From Solimonas_A sp052035235 (GTDB taxonomy: Bacteria > Pseudomonadota > Gammaproteobacteria > Nevskiales > Nevskiaceae), in NCBI GenBank assembly GCA_052035235.1, contig JBPOHT010000033.1:21680-85679 (forward strand): a stretch of 64,000 nucleotides of DNA. Direction: 5' to 3'. This document shows positions 1 through 12,000 of this stretch, one piece after another; the stretch's first letter is position 1; every line of letters begins with the position of its first letter. The translations under genes were made by a program, and so were the position numbers. A model generated the notes under the pieces. That model was not told the DNA's origin and searched no databases. It was given only the letters and a program-made list of their open reading frames with translations.

Positions 1-2
1 TC

Positions 3-3000
3 GGCACCGTCTCCGGACCTACCACCAACGGTGTGTTCGTCGATGGCCCGCCGGCGGTGGGCTATACCTTCAACCCGGGTCCCGGCGGCAGCAGCTACGG
101 CGGCATCTTCTTCCAGACGCTGGGCAATGCGATCCGCGTCGATGGGCGCCTGCGTGTCTCCGGCGGCTACAGTCAGGGCGATATCCAGCTCGGCGATCTC
201 GAAGGCAATGACATCGATGTCAGCGGTGCCGGCGACATCGAGCTGGGCGACGTCACCCTGTCCGGCACGGGCGGCAGCGTCGTCATCAGCAACACCGGCG
301 GTAGCGGGTCCAGCCAGGATATCGTCATCGGCTCGCTCGCCGCCGCGGGCGCCAGCCTGGTCGACATCGATGCGCGCAACAACGTGCAGATCCTCGGCAA
401 CCTGCAGGCCGATGCGGCGCTGGTGGAGATCAGCAGCGGCTTCGACGGCTCGGGCCAGATCACGGCGTCCGGCATCAGCGGCGACCAGGTGCGGCTGCAG
501 AGCAGCGGCGGCGACATCAGCATCGGTGGCGTGATCTCCGCCAACGGTGGCTTCCGCAGCGGGGGTGATATCGATATCGATGCCGGCGGCGGATCGGTCA
601 CGCTCAACGGCGTGTCCCTCGATGGCCGCGGCCAAGCCGATATCTCGGCGTCCAACAACGCGCGGCTGCTCGGCAGCTACGACCTGGGTGCCGATGATGG
701 CGAACTGCGGGTCTATGCCGACAGCGTGATCCTGGGTGCGGCGTTGCCCGCGGTGGGCATTGGCGTCACAGGTGGCCTGGACATCACGGCAGACACGGTG
801 ACGGCCTACGGTGCGGCCGGTGACGATGCCGTCAACGCCACCGGCGATGTGAGCATCAGGGCCGGGACGGCCGAGTTCACCGCCAACCTCACGGCCGGCG
901 GTGAAGTGAATATCGATGTCGATGCGGATGCATTGAACCTGCAGGATGTCCGCGGCAGCCGCGTGCGGCTCGCCGCCGCCGGTTTCGATATCACGGTGGG
1001 GACGATCAGTGCCGTCGGTGGCGGCAGCTCGGGGTTGCTGGATGTGGAAGTCAGCGGCACGGAGACTTCGCGGGTGCAGGTCGGCGGGATCGACCTGGAC
1101 ACGGACGGCTACGCCCTGGTGTCGGGCGACAGCGGCATCGACGGGCTGGACAGTGCCAGCTTCACGGTGGGCGCGGACGGCACGCTGGAGTTGCGCACGC
1201 TCTCCAGCCTGGACCTGGGCAGCGTCTTCGGGGTCGACGGCAACCTGGTGGGCAGCGGTGCCAGCGTCACCGGCAACGTCGTCGATGTCGGCGGGGACCT
1301 GACGTTGACCGCCACCGATGGCGTTGACCTGAACGCTGCGGTGACGGCAGGCGGCCTGGCCACGATCGTGGCCGGCGACAACAGCAGCCTGACGCTGGCT
1401 TCGCTGGAAGCCGACGGCATCGTGCTCTACGGCGGCAACAACACCAGCATCTCCGCCGGCACATTGACTGCCAATGGTGGGTTCCGCTCTTCCGGCGATA
1501 TCAATGTCGATGCCTTCGGCAGTTATGGCGGCGTGGCGATCGGCAGTATCGAACTCAACACGGCGGGGCGGGTGGATGTGACGGGCGCCGCTGGTGTGTC
1601 TCTGCGTGACGGCGCCGATGTCGGCGCCGGCGGCAGTCTCAACCTGCGGGCGGATGGCGGCGTGCTGCAGTTCGGGTCCTCGGCGAGCAGCCCGCTGTCC
1701 ATCGTGGGCAACCTGTATGGCACGGCCAACAATGGTGCCCGCATCGAGGCGTACCAGGACATTGCCGTGAGTTCCGGTGATGCGACCCTGAACGCCAATG
1801 GTACCGGTGCCTCCATCTCGCTGTTCGGGGTTCTGGGTGCTGAGGATGGCCGCATCGAGATTGACGCGACCGGGCCGATCAGCATCGCCGGCCTGGCGGC
1901 CGGCAGCAGTATCCAGGTGGATGCCACCGGCAGCAGCGGCTCGATCTCGCTCGGTGCGATCGGCCTGGCGGTGCCGGGTGACGTGCGTGTCGCCGGCGCC
2001 AACGGCGTGACCTTGCTGGGCGATATCGACGCGGGTATCGGCGGCTCGATCTACGTTTCCGCATCGGGTGGCGCACTGAGCGTGGGGTCTGATGGCGCTC
2101 CTGCCGGCAGCACCATGGCCTTCACCGGCAATCTGGGCCTGGAGACCGCCAACGGCGCCGACGTCCGGGCCTGGCAGGATATCGAGGTCACCGGCGGTGA
2201 CCTGGTGATCGATGCGGATGCCGACCTTGAGGTGGCAAATCTCACGGCCTCCGACGGTGCCGTCAGGCTGACCGCGGGTGGCGATATCAGCACCGGTGAC
2301 ATCACTGCCGACGGCGGCTTCGCCTTTTCCGATGGTGTGCGGATCGTCGCCGAGGGTGCCGATCCGCTGGTGAATCTGGGCAGCATCACGCTGCTCGATG
2401 CCGGTGCCGTGTACCTGTCCGGCGCTTCGGGCGTGACGATCACGCAGATGATCGATGCCGGTGGTCCGACCGGTACGATTGAAGTACAGGCGAGCAGTGG
2501 CACGCTGTCGCTGGGTACCGCCAGTGGCGCGGTGGATTTCGTCGGCAACCTGGCGGCCTATGTCGACAGCGGCGCCGGCATCTTCGCCAACATAGGCGCG
2601 GCGCAGGATGTGGAACTGCAGGTGCGGACGGACGGCGTTGCCATCGGTGGGCTCGAGGCGGTTTCCATCACCGCCGACGGCAACATCACACTGGGCAATA
2701 CCTACGGCGGGACGGCCGTGCGCGGCGACATCGTCATCGGCACGCTCGATGCCGGCGGCAATGTTTCCGTCACCTCCAGCCGTGACGTGGATGCCAGCGG
2801 CACGATCACGGCGGTGGGCCTGGTTGATATCGACGCGGGGGCGGGTATCGGCGGTACCGGTGTTGCCACGCTGGGAGACGTCAGTGGCAATCGTGTTTAC
2901 ATCGAGGCCGACGGTGGTGTTTCCACCGGCTTGCTGACGGCGGTGAGTATCAGCTCTGGCTCCGGCGACTTCAATGTCTACGTGGCCAGTGCCGAAACGG

Positions 3001-6000
3001 TGAGCGTTTCAGGCATCACCCTGACCGGTGGCAATACGGGCCGCGCCTACCTGCAGGGCGACAACGGCATCACGCTGGATGGCACGAACTTCTCCCTGGG
3101 CAGCGATGGCACGCTGAAGCTGTCTGCCGCCACCAGCGGCCTTGATTTCGGCACCAACTTTTCGCTGATCGGTAACCTCGAGGCCAATGCCGGCGAGATC
3201 GACGGCGGGGCGCTGACCGCCACCGGCGACATTACGCTGAAATCGCCCGGCGACATTGACCTCACCGGCTTCATCAGTGCTGGCGGTGTGCTGGAGGTCG
3301 ACGGTCAGGGCGGTACGGGCGTCATCAACCTGCAAGGCGCTTATGGCGACCGGGTGTACATCGTCAACGACGGTGACATCACGATCGGTGGAACGCTGAG
3401 TGCGGGCGGCGGTGGCAGCGCCGGCTCACATGACATCGATCTGTTGGCCAACGGTGGCACCCTGAGCGTCAGCAGCCTGACCATGCCGGATGGGTATGCC
3501 TACCTGTCAGGTGATTCCAAGGTGGAGCTGGATGCCGCGGGAACCTTCGCCGTGGGGTATGGCGGCACGCTGGAACTCGTCTCCCAGACCCTTCTGGATC
3601 TCGGCTCCGGGAGTGATCACCTGCGGATCACTGGTGCCCTGCTGGCCAAGGCTCCCGCCATCACCGGCAACGACATCACCACCAGCGGCAACTTGGTGAT
3701 GCTCGGGGGCAGCATGGACAGCGGTTCCTTCACGCTTGGGGACATCCGGGCGGCCCGGATCCGCATCCAGGACCTGAGCATCGGCACCGATATCACTACC
3801 GGGTTGCTGACTGCCACCGGTGGCGGTAACAGCAGTAGCGCGGGCAGGGATATCCATGTGCATGGAGGCCTTCCCGGCAATGTCTCTATCGGCGGCATTG
3901 CGATGGCGTCGGCTGATGGCTTCGCCTATGTCCAGGGCGGCATGGTCAGTGTGACCGATGCCGATGTCGGCTCGACCGGCGGCCTGGAAATCGTAGCTGA
4001 CTCGTTGTCTCTCACCAACCTGACCCAGGGCGGCAGGCTGGATGTCAGCACCGGATATCTGCAGGTGCTCGGAACCCTGAACGTGGCGAGCGCCGATATC
4101 TCGTCGCCGAGTTTCGCATCGACACTGAACCTGGGCACGATCAACGCCACGGGCGACGTGACCGTGTTTAGCTACGGCGACCTGAACGCAACGGCGATCG
4201 AGGCCGGTGGCGTTGTCAGCCTGCGAGCCGAGGGCTCTGGCGTCACCTCCACGGTCGGCGATATCACCGGCAGCCGTATCGAGTTCTACTCGACCCATGA
4301 TGTGGTGGTGACGGGTGAACTGGCCGCTGATGGCGGCGGCTCGGCCAGCCTGCCTGACATCCAGGTGGATACAGCTAGCACGGTTACGGTCAATGGCATC
4401 ACGCTGCTGACCGACGGCTACGTCTATCTGCGCGGCCAGAGCGGTATAACCCTCAACACCGGAGCCGACTATGACGTTGGGGCTGGCGGTACCCTGGCGC
4501 TGTCCATGGATTCCTTCAGTTTCGGCAGCCTGACCTTCGGGTCCGGGACATTTGTCCTCTCCGGCACCTTGAGCGGCGGGAGCTCTTCGGGCATCCAGAG
4601 CATCAGCGGTGACGCGATCGATGTCAGCGGGGACCTGCGTCTTGCGGCCATGGATGGGATCAGCTTCGCGGGCCAGATCGAGGCCGGTGGCGCCGTGGAC
4701 CTTTCTGCGGGCGGCTTGATTGACCTGGATGGTGGCATCACCGCGGGCGGCGGCATCGAACTGGCCGGCGGTACCGGCATTTCCGTGGATGGCCTGATCA
4801 ATGGCCCCGTGGCGGGCCTCGACACGGTGGCCATTCATACGGCCACCGGCAGCATTGAGTTGAACGGCGCCGTCAGCGGCGCCAATATCCAGATCGGCGA
4901 CATGTTCGGTGGCACGGCTACCAGCATCACGACGCAGGACATTCTGGCCAGCGGCAACCTGGAAGTGTCCAGCAACAGCGGTGACATCAATATCGGCTCG
5001 ATCAGTCTGGTCGGCGGCGATGGCAGCATCGTCAGCGGCGGAGCCCTGAGCCTGGGTGGCGATGTCACCGCGGCAGGCAACCTCACGATCTCCGCGGCAA
5101 CTGGCGACCTGGTACTGCAGAGCCTGGAGGCGGCGGCCGGTTATCTCGCGGTGGATGCGACGGCGGGAGCTCTCTCGCTGGTGGATGCCACGGCCGGCGG
5201 CGCGCTGACCCTGGAAGCCTCGGGCGACCTGACGGCGTCCGGTGACCTGGAAGGTGCCACGGTGGTGGCGTTGTCCGACGGCTTGGTGGATATCGGCGGT
5301 ACGGTCACGGCGGATGGCAGGATCGAGCTCAGTGCTGCGGCTGGCGTGAATGTGGATGGGCAGATCAGTGGCACCAACGCGGTCAGCGACTTTGTCGATA
5401 TCTACACCCAGGCCGGGCAGATCGACCTGGCGGGCGTTTCCGCGGCGAACGGCACGGTCCGCATCGGCGACATGTTCGGCGGCGCTGCGGCCGGCATCAA
5501 TACCGGCGCCCTTTCCGGTGTCGATATCCAGCTCAGAACGGATGGAGCCACGGCGGACATCACGGTGAGCGGCACGGTTGGTGCCGACGGCGATGCGGCG
5601 CTGTCCGCGGGCGGCAACCTGGCGATCAGCGGCGCCGTGAATGCGGGAGGGTTGGTCGATCTGGATGGCCAGGCCATCGATACGCAGTCGCTGTCCGGCA
5701 ACAAGGTCCTGGTCGATGCGAGCGGGCCGCTCACGGTGGTCGGCACGGTTTCCGCCAGCAACGGCATCAGCCTGCAGGGCAGTGGCGTTTCGGTCAGCGG
5801 CCTGGTCGACGGCAATGCGGGGTATGTCGATATCGGGACGACCGGCAGCGGGGCCATCCTGCTGGCCAGTGTCAGCGGTGGGAACCTGCGGATCGGCGAC
5901 GGTGTCTTCGGCGGCTCTGCCAGCGGCATCACGGTCAGCGGTAGTCTGGCTTCCACCGGTGACGTGGAGGTGGTGGGCAGCGTGGCGGATGTCGATATCG

Positions 6001-9000
6001 ACTCGTTCACTACCGTGAGCGGCGACATCAAGGTCGAAAGCGGTGGAACGCTGGCGATCGGCGGCGACATCACCAGCACCGCTGGAGGGATCAGCCTGAA
6101 GGCGGGCCAGGGTAGCCTGGACCTGGCGAACATCAACGTGGCGGGTGCGGCCGAGATCCAGGTTCAGGACGGCGCACTCGACATCGGCTCGCTGTCCGCG
6201 GGATCGGCGACGCTGCAGACGATCGACAATGGCAGCATCACGACGGGAGCATTGACCACCACCAGCGGTGATCTCTATGTGGATGCCGTGCTGGGTCAAT
6301 CGGCAGCGACCTCGTCCAGCGTGACCATCAACGACGTAATCCAGTCGGCAGGACTGGTGAGCATTACGGCGGGCCCGGCGCCCGGCGCCAGCATCACGGC
6401 GACCGGCATCACTGCCGGCACCAGCATCAATCTGGGCAACGCATCCGTCGAGCCGACGGTGTCCATCAGCGTAGGTGATCTGACGGCCGGGACCACCGTG
6501 TTCGCCAAGACCGATGGCGCCTCGCTGCAGGTTGGCCGGGTGGAGGCGGGCGGTGATATTGGACTGTATGCCTTCAACGACACGCTGACCGTGGGTGGGG
6601 ATGTGATCTCGACCGGCGGTGCCGTGACCCTGCAGGCGGATACGGACTTGGTGCTGGCCGGCCTCACGGCCGGTGGCGGCGCGCTGTACGTGCAGGCGGA
6701 CAATGGCTCCGTGAGCGCGGAGGCCGTTTCCGCGAGCGGTTTTATCTTCATCCAGTCCGGAACCGGTGACGTGACCGCCGATGGCCTGGATGGTGACGGC
6801 GGGATCACGGTCAATGCCACCAACGGGCAGTTGACCATCAATGGCGCGGTGACGGGTTCCGGCGGCAGCATCGCGCTGAACGGCGGGGATGGGGTTTCGG
6901 TCAGCGGCACGCTCAGCGGTGCCGACGAGGCCTTCGAGTCGATCAACGTGCGCAGCAGCGGCCTGGTGGAACTGCAGGACGTGACGGCCACCGGCGGCTC
7001 GGTGGACATCGAGAGCAGCGGCGGCAATCTCAGCGCTGGTGCCGTGTCGGGTGTCAGTGGCATCCGCCTGTCGGCGGCGGGCACGCTGGTCTACAGCGGC
7101 AACCTTACGGCCAGCAACGGTGGCGTCGCGGTCTACGCCGGAGCGGGTGACCTGCTGCTGTCGGACCTGACGGCCAGTGGCGGCGCGGTGGATGTACAGG
7201 CCGACAACGGCTTCGTCACCGTGGAGGATGTGTCGGCCAGCGCGTCGATCCGGCTGCAGTCGGGCACGGGCAACGTGACCGCGACCAGCCTCGATGGCGA
7301 CGGTGGGGTCATCGTCAATGCCTACAGCGGCGACATCGCGGTCACCGGTGCGGTGACGGCTGACGGTGGCAGCATCAGCCTGAACAGCGGCGGTAGTCTG
7401 ACGGTCGGCGGTGACCTCAATGGGGCCGACGACGCCTTCGAGTCGATCACGATCCGCAGCGCGGGTCTCGTGGATCTGCAGAACGTGACGGCCAGCGGCG
7501 GCTCGGTGGATATCGAGAGCAGCGGTGACGATGTCAGCGTGCTGGCGGTATCGGGCCCGAGCGGCATCCGCCTGTCGGCGGCCGGCACGCTGGCCTATAG
7601 CGGCAACCTGACCGCCAGCAACGGCGGCGTTGCGATCTACGCCGGGGCGGGTGACCTGCTGCTGTCGGACCTGACTGCCGGTGGCGGCGCGGTGGACGTT
7701 CAGGCCGACAACGGCTTCGTCACCGTGGAGGATGTATCGGCCAGTGCGTCGATCAGGCTCCAATCGGGCACGGGCAACGTGACCGCCACCAGCCTTGATG
7801 GCGAGGGTGGGGTCATCGTCAATGCCTACAGCGGCGACATCGAGGTCACCGGTGCGGTGACGGCCGATGGCGGCAGCATCAGCCTGAACAGCGGCGGCAG
7901 CCTGACGGTCGGCGGCGACATCAACGGCGCCAACGACAGCTTCGAGTCGATCACGCTCCGTAGCGGTGGCGCCGTGGACCTGCAGAACGTGACGGCCAGC
8001 GGCGGCTCGGTGGATATCGAGAGCAGCGGTAACGATGTCAGCGCACTGGCGGTGTCGGGTACGAGCGGCATCCGCCTGTCGGCGGACGGCACGCTGTCCT
8101 ACATCGGCAACCTGACGACCAGTAATGGTGGCATCACGCTCTATGCCGGCGCGGGTGACCTGCTGCTGGCGGACCTGACCGCCGGTGGCGCGGTGACCGT
8201 GCAGGCCGACAATGGCTCGGTGACCGTGGATGATGTGTCGGCCGGCGCCGCGATCCAGCTCCAGTCGGGCACCGGCGACGTGACGGTCACGAGCCTGGAC
8301 GGCGACGGCGGCATTACGGTCAATGCCTATGCCGGACAGTTGGTCGTGGCCAGTGCGGTGACGGCCTCCGGCGGCAGCATTGCCCTGAATGGCGGGAATG
8401 GTGTCGAGGTGGGTGGCAATATCAGCGGTGCCGACGATGCCTTCGAGAGCATCGACATTCGCAGCGACAATGGCGCCGTCGAATTGCAGGACGTCACTGC
8501 AACGGGCGGCAGCATCGTCATCGATAACAGCCTGGGCGGCACGGCGGCTCCGATCACGGTGGGTGCTGTGACGGCGGCTGGCAACGTCGATATTGCTTCC
8601 ATCGACAACGTGACACTGGACGGCGCCGTGTCCGGTGCGGTGGTCAACATCACCGCCGCTACACTGGACAGCGCGACGGCTGTGGATGTCAGTGCCACGG
8701 GTGGCCAGGTCTTCATCGACGCCGACATCCAGGCGCCGATCATCGACATCGAGGCGGCCAGCTCGGTCACGGTGACGGGATCGATCGATGCGGGAACCGC
8801 CGGCAGCGTCACGCTGGTTGCCAACAACGGCGATGTCAGCACCGGCGCGATCACCACCAGCGATCTCACGGTAACGGCCAACACGATCGACTTCGGCGAC
8901 CTGGATCTGACTGGCGACCTGTCGCTGACCTCCAACGTCGGCGATATCACCACCGGTGCACTGACGGCTGCCGGGATCATGCTCGACTCCGCCGCCGACA

Positions 9001-12000
9001 TCGTGCTGGGCGGTGCGGTTTCCGGCGACAGCATCTTCATGTCGGCGGACGATATCTCGGGCGTCATCGACATGACGGCCGCGGCAGGAAACCTGGAACT
9101 CAACGTGTCCACCGTGACGGCGGGCAGCATCGACCTGAGCGGGCGTGATGGCATCACCGTATCCGGCCAACTGCAGGCAGCCGGGGGATCGGTCAGCCTG
9201 CTGGCCAGCAACGGCCTACTCCAGGTTGGAGGTATCACGGCCGCCAATCTGAATGCCACGGCGCTGTCGATCGACGTCTCGGACCTGTTTGGCGCGGCCG
9301 ATGCCAGTTTGAGCGGCGATGTCAGCCTGGCGGCGACGGCAGGTGACATCACGGGCGGCGATCTGTCGGCCGGCGGCAGCATGACGCTGTCGGCCAGCGA
9401 TGCCATCGACACCGGCGACATCAGCGGCAGCAGCATCCTGCTGACCGCCGCCAGCATCGACGCCGGAGCCATCACCGCCAGTGGTGACGTCTCCGCCGCG
9501 GCTTCTGCCGGGGACATTACCGCGGTTGCGGTTACGGGTGCCAACGTCACGCTGACGGCGGCCGCCGGCACGCTGGACAGCGGCGCCATCACCGCCAATG
9601 CCGCACTGGTCGCCGATGCGCAGGACATCATCCTGCGCGGGTCGGTGACGGGTGCCAGCGTCGATCTGCAGGCGGCCAATCAGCTCGCCGCAACCGGCCT
9701 GCTGGATGTGGCGGCCACGGCCGGCACGCTGCGCCTAGAAGGGGCGAGCCTGGGTGGCAACGGAGCCGATCTGTCGGCCACGGGTGCCGTCACCCTGGTG
9801 GGCAACCTTGGCGCCGGGACGGTTGCGGTGAGCATCGTGGGCAACGGCATCACCGCCGACGACATCAGCGGCGCCAGCCTGCTGCTGACCGGCGGCGTGG
9901 GTATGGTGGACACCGACAACCTGACCGCCACGGCCGGCGCCATCACGGTCACCAGCGGCAGTATCGACGCCGGCGTCGTTGCGGCGACAGGCGATGTCAC
10001 GGCGATCGCATCGAGCGGCGCACTCAAGACTGCCACCATCGGCGGCAGCGTGATCACGCTGACGGCCAATAGCGGCGCGCTGACCACCGGTGCCATCACC
10101 GGTGCGGGAGCGGTGACGGCGGATGCGCAGAGCATTTCGCTGGGCGGGGCGGTACAGGGCAGCAGCGTCGATCTGGATGCAGCCAACGCCCTCTCTGCAA
10201 CCGGTTTGCTGGACGTGACGGCCACGGCTGGCACGCTGCGCCTGGAGGGTGCCAGCCTGGGTGGCAACGGGGCTGATCTCTCGGCGACGGGGCTGGTCAC
10301 ACTGGTCGGCAACCTCAATGCCGGCAGCAGCTCGGTGACGGTCGGCGGCAACGGCATCACCGCCGACGACATCAGCGGCGCCAGCCTGCTGCTGGCGGGT
10401 GGCGCGGGCTTGGTGGATACCGATAACCTGACGGCCTCGGCAGGCGCGATCACGGTCACGGGCGGCAGCATCGATGCCGGCGTGGTGTCGGCGACGGGCA
10501 ACGTCACGGCGACGGCGGGCAGTGGCGCCCTCAAGACTTCCACCATTGATGGCGGCACGATCACGCTGACGGCGAATAGCGGTGCGCTGACGACCGGTGC
10601 CATCACCGGTGCCGGCGCGGTAACGGCGGATGCACAAAGCATTTCGCTGGGCGGTGCGGTGCAGGGCAGCAGCGTCGATCTCGACGCCGCCAACGCCCTT
10701 GCAGCGACCGGCTTGCTGGATGTGACGGCCACGGCCGGCACGCTGCGTCTGGAGGGCGCCAGCCTGGGCGGCAACGGGGCTGATCTCTCGGCCACCAGCG
10801 GCGTGACCCTGGTCGGCAACCTCGACGCGGGTACGGGGGCAGTCAGCATCCTCGGCAACGGCATCACCGCCGATGGCATCGGCGGTGGCAGCCTGCTGCT
10901 GACAGGCGGCTCTGGCCTGGTGGACACCGACAACCTAACCGCCACGGCGGGTGCCATCACGGTCACCGGTGGCAGTATCGACGCCGGCATCGTTTCGGCG
11001 ACAGGCGATGTCACGGCGACCGCCAGCAACGGCGCTTTCAAGACCTCGACCATCGGCGGCAGCGTCATCACGCTGACGGCCAACAGCGGTGCACTGACGA
11101 CCGGTGCCATCACCGGCACGGGCGCGGTGACGGCGGATGCGCAGAGCATTTCGTTGGGTGGTGCGGTGCAGGGTGCCAGCGTCGATCTCGACGCGGCCAA
11201 TGGCCTTGCTGCGACCGGCGTTCTGGATGTAACGGCCACGGCCGGCGCACTGCGCCTGGAGGGTTCGAGTCTCAGTGGTAGCGGCGCCGATCTCTCGGCC
11301 ACTGGCAGCGTGACCCTGGTCGGCAATCTCGATACGGGTACTGGGGCGATCAGCGTTGCCGGCAACGGCATCACCGCCGGCGACATCAGCGGCGGCAGCC
11401 TGCTGCTGACGGGTGGCACGGGCGCGGTGAACATAGACAACCTGACCGCCTCGGCAGGCGCGATCACGGTCACCGGCGGCAGCATCGACGCGGGCGTGGT
11501 GTCTGCGGCGGGCAACGTCACGGCGACGGCGAGCAGTGGCGCCCTCAAGACTTCTACCATCGATGGCGGCGCGATCACGCTGACGGCGAACAGCGGTGCG
11601 CTGACGACCGGTGCCATCACCGGTGCCGGCGCGGTAACGGCGGATGCACAGAGCATCTCGCTGGGCGGTGCGGTGCAGGGCAGCAGCGTCGATCTCGACG
11701 CCGCCAACGTCCTCGCGGCGACGGGCTTGCTGGACGTGACGGCCACGGCCGGCGCACTGCGCCTGGAAGGGGCGAGCCTGGGCGGCAACGGGGCCGATCT
11801 CTCGGCCACGGGTGCCGTCATGCTGGTCGGCAATCTCGGCGCGGGCACGGGGGCGGTCGTCATCAGCGGCAACGGCATCACTGCCAACGACATCAGCGGC
11901 AGCAGCCTGCTGCTGACAGGTGGCACGGGTGTGGTGGACACGGATGACCTGACCGCCACAGCGGGTGCCATCACGGTCACCGGCGGCAGCATCGATGCAG

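Noticed and set aside
3507..9170. Long minus-strand open frame (1,887 codons) opposite the giant adhesin
   Set aside because: It is Arg/His/Asp/Gly-rich with no domain pattern, no ribosome-binding site and no signal peptide. It is explained by the high GC content and repeated codons of the sense gene, which remove antisense stops.
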